Assembly (NCBI RefSeq): GCF_019263805.1
Contig: NZ_CP079195.1
Span: 561,501 to 625,500 of the forward strand
Source of the DNA: Polaribacter sp. NJDZ03
GTDB taxonomy: Bacteria; Bacteroidota; Bacteroidia; Flavobacteriales; Flavobacteriaceae
DNA: 64,000 bases
Direction: 5' to 3'
Part shown: positions 35,149-43,437 of the stretch, one piece after another
Position numbering within the stretch: the stretch's first letter is position 1
How the letters are laid out: each line of letters starts with the position of its first letter
The notes under the pieces: model-generated
Told to the model about the DNA's origin: nothing
The model's input: only the letters and a program-made list of their open reading frames with translations
The model's database searches: none
Translations under genes and position numbers: made by a program

Positions 35149-37509
35149 TTAATTTTGTGTTTCTTTAGGTATTGTAAAGTAAAATATAGTTCCTTTATCA
35201 ACCTCACTTTCAACCCAAACTTCTCCTTTGTAAAGCTGAATTACTTTTTTTACAATAGAAAGACCAATACCAGATTTCGTTTCACTATCATCAACACTCT
35301 GAAAAAGTTCAAATATTTTTTTAAAATACCTTTCTTCAATTCCTTTTCCGTTATCTTTAATGTGAAACTTCCAAAATTGAGGCGTTTCTGTTATGCCAAT
35401 TTCTATTTCTCCTTTTTCATCAACAATACTTTTAATTGCATTTTGAAGTAAATTTTGAAAAACTTGAAGAATTCTATGTTTATTTCCTTTTATAGTTGGT
35501 AAATTTTGATCAACCTTAATTTCTATAGATTTTGGTATAACCATTAACTTTACAAGCTCGTTTACCAAATTGAGTGTATTAATATCATATTCTTCCATTT
35601 CATTATTATCAATGCTAGAATATTTTAAAATACCAGTAATTAAAGATTCCATTCTTTCTAGATTTTCTAGAATTAATTGAGTGTACATTTCACTTTCTTC
35701 CGTTAGCTTGTTTTCTTTGTCACTTTCAATCCAATTTACTAAAGTATATACGCTTTGTAACGGTGTTTTTAAATCGTGAGAAACAATATGAGCATAGTTG
35801 TTTAATTCGGTGTTTTTATGCTCTAAGTTTTTTAAAAGTTCTTCTCTTGCTTTGTTTGCTTTTAAAATATCATCAGATTGTTTTTCTATTTGTTTTACCA
35901 AATTTATAGACTCGTTAATTTCTGAGGAATTTTCTATCGAGTCAATATTTAAAACATTTGCTATGTAATTTAAACTCTTTATAACTTTTTTAAGATTCTT
36001 AGACTCTTTTTGTGCGTCTTTACGATCTGTAATATCTGTAACAGCACCTATTACATTAATAATTTCATTTTCTTTATTTAGTAATAATGATACATTTAAA
36101 TCTCCCCAAATAACCGTTTTATCTTTTCTAATATAACGTTTTTCTATATTATAAGAATCAAATTCTCTTTTAATCAGTTTATCAAACTTCTCAAGATCAG
36201 TATTTAAATCATCTAAATGTGTAAAATCTGCAAAGGTCATGTTTGTCATTTCCTCTTCAGAATATCCTAAAATATCTAGAAGTTTTTTATTTGTAAATTC
36301 TGGTTTTCCTTTTAAATCGACCAAAGTAATACCAATACCAGCATTGTTAAAAATAGAATAGAACTTTCTTTCTGTTAACTTTAATTCGTCTAATTTAATG
36401 TTTAGGTTTTTTTGTGTTTTATTTTTTAATCCCTCTAATTCAATATTTTTTTTCTGAAGTTCTTTGTATTGAATTCGTATTCTGTTATTATAATACTGAA
36501 TACCAATTAGAATAAAAAGTATTAAAATAGCACTAAGAATAAATGATAACCACTTATAAAAATTATAAATAGATTGAGATTTATAAACCTGCTTTAAATC
36601 TATTTTATGAATAAGTATAAGTGTTTTATTCTCTTTATAATTACTGTTTTTTAAACTAGTGTTATTAATTGTTAATTTATTAAATACGTAAATAACATCT
36701 TTATAAGTATCGCTTCCAGCATTGTTTTGCTGTATGTTTTGCCACAACTGTTTATGTGTGTTTTTTAAAGCTAAACTATCTGAATTAGTAGTAATATGAC
36801 TAAAATTTTTGTATTTATCTTTAGATATTAAAGAGAAACCTTCCAATGTATTTAATTCAAACGAAGTATATTTAAGATTGTTTTGATTAGATAATTTATT
36901 AAAAATATCGCTAATAAAATAATTAACAACTATTAAACCTGTCCACTTATTATTAACATTGTATGTTTTTTTAGCAACTCTAAGTACTGGGTTGTATGGA
37001 ATTTCAATTTTCCCAAAATCCATATTTAAATCTATATTTGAAAAATAGATTTCGTTTTTCTTTAAATTTTTAGCATTTTTAAAGTAATACCTATTGCTTT
37101 TATCTTGTAAGTTAATAGAATCCACAACTTTGGCAGAGTTAACGCTATCAAAATCTACCCGAACAACTTCATGACCAAGAGTGTCTATAAAACGAACTTG
37201 ATCATAAGTAGTTTGTAGGTTAGAAAAATGAAGAAAAAAGTCTTCTAATTTTTCTCTTTTAGGATGTATGTCTTTATTAAAACCTGTTGTATTAAATTGC
37301 CAATCAATAATATCAATATCTGTAGCTAGATATTTATAGATTTCATTAATTAAAATTCCTTTTGCGTTTAAATCATTTTCTGCACTATTTTTTATAATTT
37401 CTAACTCGTTTTGGGTAATAATTTTATAATAATTATCGATACCTAAATAAGTAACAAGAACCAAAGGGATAAAAAACAGTAGGAGTTTATTTGTTTTAAC
37501 AAATTTCAT
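35149..37509 (-). CDS. PAS-domain sensor histidine kinase
   Basis: A 786-residue membrane kinase. TM1 is at about 9-25 and TM2 at about 318-340, enclosing a 290-residue periplasmic sensor. A coiled coil (about 345-385) leads to a PAS domain (about 385-495), the HisKA helix with the phosphorylated His578 in IVSHDLKTPLQ, and an HATPase (N box NLLQNAIKS, G1 DNGKGIEE, G2 SGIGLSIVKK). No response regulator gene is adjacent. It lies 7 bases after the thioredoxin-like gene in the same transcript. Confidence 0.94.
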   Translation of the reverse strand: MKFVKTNKLLLFFIPLVLVTYLGIDNYYKIITQNELEIIKNSAENDLNAKGILINEIYKYLATDIDIIDWQFNTTGFNKDIHPKREKLEDFFLHFSNLQTTYDQVRFIDTLGHEVVRVDFDSVNSAKVVDSINLQDKSNRYYFKNAKNLKKNEIYFSNIDLNMDFGKIEIPYNPVLRVAKKTYNVNNKWTGLIVVNYFISDIFNKLSNQNNLKYTSFELNTLEGFSLISKDKYKNFSHITTNSDSLALKNTHKQLWQNIQQNNAGSDTYKDVIYVFNKLTINNTSLKNSNYKENKTLILIHKIDLKQVYKSQSIYNFYKWLSFILSAILILFILIGIQYYNNRIRIQYKELQKKNIELEGLKNKTQKNLNIKLDELKLTERKFYSIFNNAGIGITLVDLKGKPEFTNKKLLDILGYSEEEMTNMTFADFTHLDDLNTDLEKFDKLIKREFDSYNIEKRYIRKDKTVIWGDLNVSLLLNKENEIINVIGAVTDITDRKDAQKESKNLKKVIKSLNYIANVLNIDSIENSSEINESINLVKQIEKQSDDILKANKAREELLKNLEHKNTELNNYAHIVSHDLKTPLQSVYTLVNWIESDKENKLTEESEMYTQLILENLERMESLITGILKYSSIDNNEMEEYDINTLNLVNELVKLMVIPKSIEIKVDQNLPTIKGNKHRILQVFQNLLQNAIKSIVDEKGEIEIGITETPQFWKFHIKDNGKGIEERYFKKIFELFQSVDDSETKSGIGLSIVKKVIQLYKGEVWVESEVDKGTIFYFTIPKETQN

Positions 37510-37516
37510 TTGAGTT

Positions 37517-38041
37517 CTATTTTTTCATAACAAATTGATTTGTAATATTTATTACATCTTTTTGTGTAATTTTTATGGCAGATTTCTTTATTTTTTCTAG
37601 AAACACTTCTACTTCTTCAGCACTTCCTGGAGCTCCTAAATTCTGACCATTATTATCATTAGAATCTGTAATAAGCGCTAAGTTGTTATCTAAAATTAAC
37701 CAAAAGGGTAAGCCAGCTTTATCTCCATCATACTTTTTTAATAAATCTAGAGAACCTGGGTTTTCTAAATTTTTATTTTTTGAAGATTCTAGCACAACAA
37801 TAGGTACAATTACATAATTATCATCAAAAAACTTTTTAGTCTTTTTAGAACGCATGTCTTTGGTCATTTTATGGCACCAACTACACCAAGAAGCCTCAAA
37901 TTTTATAAAAATAGATTTCCCTTCTTTTTTTGCTTTCTTTTGTGCTTTTTCTAATAAAACTTTTGTACTTTCTTGTGCTGATGTTTGATAATTAACAGCC
38001 AATAAAGCGGTTATAAAAAGTACTAAAAATTTAACTTTCAT
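37517..38041 (-). CDS. Periplasmic thioredoxin-like protein (CSWC)
   Basis: A 174-residue protein with signal peptide (about 1-22, ending TSAQ) and a thioredoxin fold. The redox motif CSWC is in FEASWCSWCHKM, as in DUF255/Thioredoxin_7-type proteins. It may reduce or oxidise periplasmic disulfides. It is just upstream of the kinase and may supply a redox signal to it; that link is inference. Confidence 0.88.
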   Translation of the reverse strand: MKVKFLVLFITALLAVNYQTSAQESTKVLLEKAQKKAKKEGKSIFIKFEASWCSWCHKMTKDMRSKKTKKFFDDNYVIVPIVVLESSKNKNLENPGSLDLLKKYDGDKAGLPFWLILDNNLALITDSNDNNGQNLGAPGSAEEVEVFLEKIKKSAIKITQKDVINITNQFVMKK

Positions 38042-38095
38042 AGATTGGTTTTTAATGTGTTAAAATACTACTATTTGTATAGTCTTAATAGTTTA

Positions 38096-38746
38096 CTAAG
38101 ATAACTTTTTTAAAGCCTCAATAATCTCATTAGGTTCAGAACGTGTTCTATAATCAACATTTACATAATTCCAAGCAACAACGCCATTTTTACTTAATAT
38201 AAATGTAGCAGGAATTGGCAATATACTGCCATTACCATTGTTTATCTTTTCTAAATCAAGATTACGATCTACTCGCATGTGCTCTGCCATAAACTCAGGT
38301 ACTTCCCAAGCAACTCCATATTTAGATGCTACTTTTGCATTTTGGTCAGACAATACTATAAAATCCATTTCATTAATCTCGCTTTTTGTTAAAGAACCAT
38401 CTGGTACTTGCGGACTAATAGCAACTAATGAAGCTCCCAAAGCTTTAATTTCGTTTAACTTTGCTTGCAAGGCTCTTAGTTGTAAGTTGCAATACGGACA
38501 CCAATCACCTCTATAAAATGTAATTACAAGAGGACCTTTTTCTAATAAAACATCTAATGAAATTAAATTCCCTTCAGCATTAGACAACTCAAAACTTGGT
38601 GCTTTTTCACCTACTTTAAGCGCATTTTTACCTTCTTCAAAATCTTTTGCTTTTGCTATAATTTCATCAATCCCTTTCATAAAGTTAGGGTTATTCTTTC
38701 TTCCTGCTGCAATTTTAGCGTCTGTTTGTGCTCTTAGGTTTTTCAT
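38096..38746 (-). CDS. Peroxiredoxin-like AhpC/TSA protein
   Basis: A 216-residue cytosolic AhpC/TSA-family protein. The redox site is FYRGDWCPYC, i.e. a CxxC rather than the single peroxidatic Cys of 2-Cys peroxiredoxins, typical of the 'peroxiredoxin-like family' of Bacteroidetes. The upstream region carries a TACATTTG -7 box on the minus strand (38778-38785). That region is repeated at 40304-40490. Confidence 0.88.
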   Translation of the reverse strand: MKNLRAQTDAKIAAGRKNNPNFMKGIDEIIAKAKDFEEGKNALKVGEKAPSFELSNAEGNLISLDVLLEKGPLVITFYRGDWCPYCNLQLRALQAKLNEIKALGASLVAISPQVPDGSLTKSEINEMDFIVLSDQNAKVASKYGVAWEVPEFMAEHMRVDRNLDLEKINNGNGSILPIPATFILSKNGVVAWNYVNVDYRTRSEPNEIIEALKKLS

Positions 38747-38930
38747 TATTTTCTGTAATTAGTTTTTACTGATATTTCAAATGTAAATATTTATTAGGCT
38801 GTTTTAAGGAAAATCAATATTAAAGTTTAAAAAATAAAATTCTTATTTTTTTAAGAGAGTACTTGTTTAATAAATAAAAGTTATTTGCAAGCAAACATCC
38901 AGCATTGTATAGAATGTTAGATATTTGTTT
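38745..38930. repeat. Duplicated intergenic segment, copy 1
   Basis: About 186 bp aligning in the same orientation with 40304-40490, by eye about three quarters identical, from TTATTTTCTGTAAT to a hairpin near CAGCATTgtatagAATGTT (38901-38918). The two copies flank the oxidoreductase and Crp genes. Copy 1 contains the promoter of the peroxiredoxin gene. Confidence 0.7.
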
Positions 38931-39020
38931 TATTAGTTGCTAATTTTTTAAGATAGATTAGCAAGAATTATTGTACTAGGCGAGAAGTAGTCTATAAATT
39001 ATATACGGTATTGGCAATTG

Positions 39021-39599
39021 TTATTTAACGCTTTCTCCTAACAAGGTTACTTTATTTAACCACTTTGCTCTAAAAGCAGAAGTTGAATTTTTTATTGAAG
39101 CTATATAAGTTGTTTTTACAGGGTTTATTCCACAAAATTTTAGTGTTCCGTTTTTTAACTGGTTTATTGCCGGACTTTTCATTACCAGAAAATCATACCA
39201 TTTTGGTGTATCTGCGGTAATAATTAAACGTGCAGATTTTCCTTTCAGTAGTTTTTCGGGTAATGCTTTTCCCTTAATCGGTAAATATGTAATTGATGGT
39301 AAAAATGTTCTGTCTATAAAGCCTTTCATAAGCGCAGGATATCCATACCACCACATTGGAAACACCCAAACAATATGATCTGCTTTTTTAATTTTTTCGA
39401 TGGCTAAAACTAAATCAGGCTCCAATTCCATTCTTTTGCGATACCCAAATTGCAGATTAGGATTAAACTCCAATTCTACAATGTTAATTTTAGAAATTAT
39501 AGCATTTGTTTTATTTGCTCCTTTTAGGTAAGCTTCTGATAAGGCATAATTAAAACTCTCTTTATCAGGATGTCCATTTATTATTAGTACTTGTTTCAT
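39021..39599 (-). CDS. NAD(P)H-dependent oxidoreductase, flavodoxin-like fold
   Basis: A 192-residue quinone reductase-like flavoprotein (MdaB/KefF-type). ILIINGHPDKESFNYALS binds the FMN/FAD phosphate, and VFPMWWYGYPALMKGFIDR is the second family block. It probably reduces quinones by two electrons. It lies 60 bases after the Crp-family regulator in the same direction, so both likely form one transcript. Confidence 0.92.
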   Translation of the reverse strand: MKQVLIINGHPDKESFNYALSEAYLKGANKTNAIISKINIVELEFNPNLQFGYRKRMELEPDLVLAIEKIKKADHIVWVFPMWWYGYPALMKGFIDRTFLPSITYLPIKGKALPEKLLKGKSARLIITADTPKWYDFLVMKSPAINQLKNGTLKFCGINPVKTTYIASIKNSTSAFRAKWLNKVTLLGESVK

Positions 39600-39659
39600 A
39601 ATTGTTCTTTGTTTTGTGCAAAGAACAATACTTCTGTACTTTTTTAAAAGGACATATGT

Positions 39660-40268
39660 CTAATTCGTAATTGACTTTCTTATTCTACTTAAATGTCTTT
39701 GGGTGATGCCTAAATAGGAAGACAAAAAGTTTAAAGGAATTGCTTGCAAATATTCTGGCTGATTTATAAGTAAATCTTTATATTTTTTTTCTGCAGATTC
39801 TTTTTGCAACAAGAAAACTCTTTTTTCCATTTTAATGTATTCTTGCTCCGTAATTAACTTAAAAAATTTTAGCCAATTGGTACTCGATTTCTCTAATAGT
39901 AAAATTTCTTCTCTAGATATTGTTAATAATTCTATAGCTGTTAATGCCTGAATATTTTCAATTGTTTTTGTTTGAGACAAGAAGGAAGAGTAGGCGCTAA
40001 CAAATGAATTAGAAAAGGTAAAACAATAGGTAACTTCTTCTTCTGATGAAGTATAATAAAAAGATCTAAATAAACCAGAAACTACAAATGCGACTTCTTT
40101 AGATGTCTGACCTTCTTTAATGAAAAAATCGTCTTTTTTTAATTGCTTTTTCTGAACCTTACTTTCAAAAATGTCGATTTCTTTTTCGGTTAAAATGCCA
40201 AATGTTTGTAGGTAGTTTCTCATTTTTGTTATTGCTGTGAACGGTTTAGTATAAGAAAATCGTTTCAA
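39660..40268 (-). CDS. Crp/Fnr family transcriptional regulator
   Basis: A 202-residue regulator. The N-terminal cNMP-binding beta-roll (about 25-130, KKDDFFIKEGQTSKEVAFVVSG) lacks the cysteines of FNR, so it is not an Fe-S sensor. The C-terminal helix-turn-helix NFLSSYLGITQRHLSRIRKS is short, as in many Bacteroidetes Crp proteins. It is a candidate controller of its neighbour oxidoreductase and could recognise the palindrome at 8470-8481; both are guesses. Confidence 0.9.
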   Translation of the reverse strand: MKRFSYTKPFTAITKMRNYLQTFGILTEKEIDIFESKVQKKQLKKDDFFIKEGQTSKEVAFVVSGLFRSFYYTSSEEEVTYCFTFSNSFVSAYSSFLSQTKTIENIQALTAIELLTISREEILLLEKSSTNWLKFFKLITEQEYIKMEKRVFLLQKESAEKKYKDLLINQPEYLQAIPLNFLSSYLGITQRHLSRIRKSITN

Positions 40269-40303
40269 TTTTTTATATCAGAAGTTAGTTAGGTTTGGTT
40301 TTT

Positions 40304-40490
40304 ATTATTTTCTGTAATAATTTTTCACCAATATTAAAAATGTAAATACTTATTACACTGTTTTATGTAAAAATAATATTAAAACTTAAAAGCGGAATTC
40401 TTATTAATTTTAAGAGCATACTTTTTTAGATAAACCAAAGTTGTTAAATACAAACACCAAGCATTGAATAAAATGCTAGATGTTTGTTAT
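40304..40490. repeat. Duplicated intergenic segment, copy 2
   Basis: Second copy of the segment at 38745-38930, in the same orientation. It ends in a better hairpin, CAAACA-N3-AGCATT-N6-AATGCT-N3-TGTTTG (40451-40486). It lies between the end of the Roco gene and the start of the Crp gene, so it may hold the Crp promoter and the Roco terminator. Confidence 0.7.
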
Positions 40491-40494
40491 CGAA

Positions 40495-43203
40495 TTATAA
40501 GATTCCTTCAAATAAATTTTTTAAATCATCTAAATTAAATTGAGTCGATAGATCTTTTAAGCCTTTTAATATTGACTTAAGTGCTTCTCCACCATCTTGT
40601 ATATTCTTTAACTGCTCTTTAGCATTACCTAATGTTTTTAAAACAGATTTCAATTTTCTGCCCCAACCTTTCTCTTTTACATCTCCACTATTGGTCGCCG
40701 ATTTAGAATCATCAGCAAATTGCATTACCTTTTTTAACGCTTCGCTTAAAACCTTATTAGAATAGCCTAATTCTTCAAGTAGATAAAGAGCATCACCTTT
40801 TACTGTGCTACTAATATTATTAACGATATTAATATCAATATCAATATTAATTTGAGTATTTAGTTGAGTATTTACAGTCGGACTATTATTGTTTAATATG
40901 TTTAAAACTAAATTGCCTCCTTTTTCCTGAAAAACTAATTCATCTTTTTTATACTTTTCTAATGTTTGTTCTTTACTTTCAAACATTCCAATTAAATAAC
41001 CAACGTTATAGTCTTTTCTAGATTTAGAGTGAAAATAGATTGACTTATTAGCTGAAATATGACTTAATAAATCTTCATATGCGACAGTATTTCTAGAATC
41101 CTCATCCAAAGAAATTAATTCGCTATATGATATCTGAGCATAACTAGAGGCAATCTCATGTAGTTCTCTTCTTATGTGTTCCCACATACCTAATTTTTCA
41201 TTACCTTTTATACGAACGTAGATACGTTTTGCTTCTTTATCCGCATGTATCATAGAAATGGATTCACTTTTACTATCTTTTATAACTATACCTGAATACC
41301 AGTAATTATTATCATATGCAAAAGGTAATTTTTTCGCTGTAAAACGATGTATCAAGGCAAGCGGCATATAATCTTTAAATTGCAATATATATGTACGAAC
41401 ACCTTCTCCACGGAAATCACTGTATTCTACTTTAGGGACTTTACCAAATGCAGAGGGTATTAATAAGGTTTCATCATCTGGAGTATAACACAAATCAAAT
41501 TTTTTCATCATGCTTAGGATATAACCATAATGTGTTTCGTCATATGTATAATCCTCATCACTTATTGGTAGTAGTAATTCTTCAAAATGATTAATGTTAA
41601 TAACACCAAAAAGGCTAGCTGTTTTTTTTGAGGTAATTATTTTATAAACACCTTGAGTAATCCACTTAGGGCTAAGTACATGAAGAAAATTAAGATAGGT
41701 GTCTCCAAACCAGGTTACTGCTCCAATTGTTGTAAAATACTTTAATAGTAATTTTTGAGTTTTTTCATTACCTGCATTATTCCTATTACATATTTCACTG
41801 TAAGTTTTATAGTCTAAATAATGTTGATCTCCTGAAGTACATTCTTTAATTTCTTTTTTTATTTTAAACCAATTATTAGGAAACTGTTCATCTACTGTTT
41901 GTAATTTAACAACTTGGTTTTCTAAATCTCTTTTAAATTCATTTATTCCACAACCTGTCTTACAACTTGTATTATAAAACCCAACGATATTGGGATATTT
42001 TTCTTTTAAAAACTTTCTATCAGCTATTTCTGTTGTATTGTCATCTTGTTTATTAAAAACGACTAAAACATCTGCTTTACCTCCAAGGCTTTCTATTTGT
42101 TGTAGCCAATATTCAGGTTCTTCTTCTTTACGATTATCAAGAACTAAAATATATAAGCAACCTTCAGTGAAAAAGAATTTATGAATAGCGTGTTGAATTT
42201 CTTGTCCACCAAAATCCCAAAGATGAAAAGTCAACTCTCTATTGTCTGTATGTATAAGTTTCCAATTTTCAATAAAAACGCCATTCGTTTGAGATTTACC
42301 TTGTTCAAAAGTATTATATAAAACTCTTTCAATTAAACTAGATTTTCCAGCACTACCATCTCCAACGACTATTATTCTTCCTTCTGAAAGAGGGGCGTGA
42401 CCAAATTCATCAGTAGCTTCATAATAATTTTTTATTGTTTCAGCACCTAATTCTATAACAGAATTAGGAGGGTATTCTAAGGGGTTATTTCTAATATTTA
42501 TACCTTCATCTATGAAGAACTCCTCAACTTCATCAATATTAGAATCCAACCATTCAAACTTTTCAGCTAACTTGGTAGGTATAATTTTAATTTTATTATT
42601 AGATAAAATTAATTCTTTTATTTTTGTGTTTTTTGTTAAAATTTCTATATCAATTATTTCATTTTCACTTGCGTTTAACTTTTCAAGTTTATTTAATGAG
42701 GAAACAAAATTTAAATTTTTTAAACCAATTTTTTGGCAATACAATTCTTCTAGATTTGTTAATAAACTTAAAGGATATTCATCTGAAATTGGATTATTCC
42801 AAATAGCTAATACTTCCAGTAATGGAAATTTCAATAATAAACTAATGTCATCAATTTTATTCCCACCTAGAAATAAGTGTCTTAAATTAGGGTTTGGGTG
42901 TATTGAAGATATATCTTCAATATTATTGTTTGATAAAGAAAGAGATGTTAAATTTTTTAAATTGCTAATTGGACTTAAGTCCATTATAGCTGTATTTACA
43001 TTTCTATTAGATATACCTAAAGCGATTATATTGTTTTCTTCGTTAGTCACAAAAAAATCCCTCATTTGTCTTAGACCATCATTAAAAAGGTTCTCTTCAG
43101 GTTCTTGTTCTAAAACAATATCATAAATTTCTTCTAGCTCCAAAATTTTGATAGGTTTGTCTTGTTTAGTAATACTTTCTTGCATTATTCTTTCTTTTTC
43201 CAT
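40495..43203 (-). CDS. Leucine-rich-repeat Roco GTPase (LRR-Roc-COR)
   Basis: A 902-residue cytosolic multidomain protein. After an N-terminal part, LRRs run from about 70 to 245 (LKNLTSLSLSNNNIEDIS and similar). The Roc GTPase follows: P-loop GDGSAGKS 281-288, G3 DFGGQE 330-335, G4 NKQD 384-387, G5 SCK near 413. A COR domain covers about 440-735. The tail has an Asn/Ile-rich low-complexity segment (about 770-800), then amphipathic helices to the end. Roco proteins are dimeric GTPases; bacterial roles are poorly known. ATG 43203 is used; M7 is an alternative. No obvious partner gene is adjacent. Confidence 0.93.
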   Translation of the reverse strand: MEKERIMQESITKQDKPIKILELEEIYDIVLEQEPEENLFNDGLRQMRDFFVTNEENNIIALGISNRNVNTAIMDLSPISNLKNLTSLSLSNNNIEDISSIHPNPNLRHLFLGGNKIDDISLLLKFPLLEVLAIWNNPISDEYPLSLLTNLEELYCQKIGLKNLNFVSSLNKLEKLNASENEIIDIEILTKNTKIKELILSNNKIKIIPTKLAEKFEWLDSNIDEVEEFFIDEGINIRNNPLEYPPNSVIELGAETIKNYYEATDEFGHAPLSEGRIIVVGDGSAGKSSLIERVLYNTFEQGKSQTNGVFIENWKLIHTDNRELTFHLWDFGGQEIQHAIHKFFFTEGCLYILVLDNRKEEEPEYWLQQIESLGGKADVLVVFNKQDDNTTEIADRKFLKEKYPNIVGFYNTSCKTGCGINEFKRDLENQVVKLQTVDEQFPNNWFKIKKEIKECTSGDQHYLDYKTYSEICNRNNAGNEKTQKLLLKYFTTIGAVTWFGDTYLNFLHVLSPKWITQGVYKIITSKKTASLFGVININHFEELLLPISDEDYTYDETHYGYILSMMKKFDLCYTPDDETLLIPSAFGKVPKVEYSDFRGEGVRTYILQFKDYMPLALIHRFTAKKLPFAYDNNYWYSGIVIKDSKSESISMIHADKEAKRIYVRIKGNEKLGMWEHIRRELHEIASSYAQISYSELISLDEDSRNTVAYEDLLSHISANKSIYFHSKSRKDYNVGYLIGMFESKEQTLEKYKKDELVFQEKGGNLVLNILNNNSPTVNTQLNTQINIDIDINIVNNISSTVKGDALYLLEELGYSNKVLSEALKKVMQFADDSKSATNSGDVKEKGWGRKLKSVLKTLGNAKEQLKNIQDGGEALKSILKGLKDLSTQFNLDDLKNLFEGIL

Positions 43204-43412
43204 TTCATTATTTTTTGTGTTCCAACTGAATAATGCTTTGACTTTATTTTAACACTAACTATCAGAATTTAGCGAATTTAGATTTTTTTAGTCATAAACC
43301 CCACAAGTAACACTACTCATTATAACCAACTTATCAACCAAAAATACTACCTCCCAAAACCAAATCAACAAAAACCAACCAAAATTTTTAACTGTAATCC
43401 TAAATCAGATAG

Positions 43413-43420
43413 TATCTTTG
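43413..43420 (+). promoter_or_regulatory. -7 promoter box of the radical SAM gene
   Basis: TATCTTTG matches TAnnTTTG 18 bases before the ATG at 43438. The gap 43204-43437 separates divergent genes; no operator palindrome was recognised in it. Confidence 0.55.
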
Positions 43421-43437
43421 CACTTTACAAAATTTTT

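Noticed and set aside
42512..43126. Long plus-strand open frame of 204 codons inside the Roco gene
   Set aside because: It is antisense to the LRR region of a clearly coding gene; repeats of Ser, Phe and Ile reflect the reverse complement of LRR codons.
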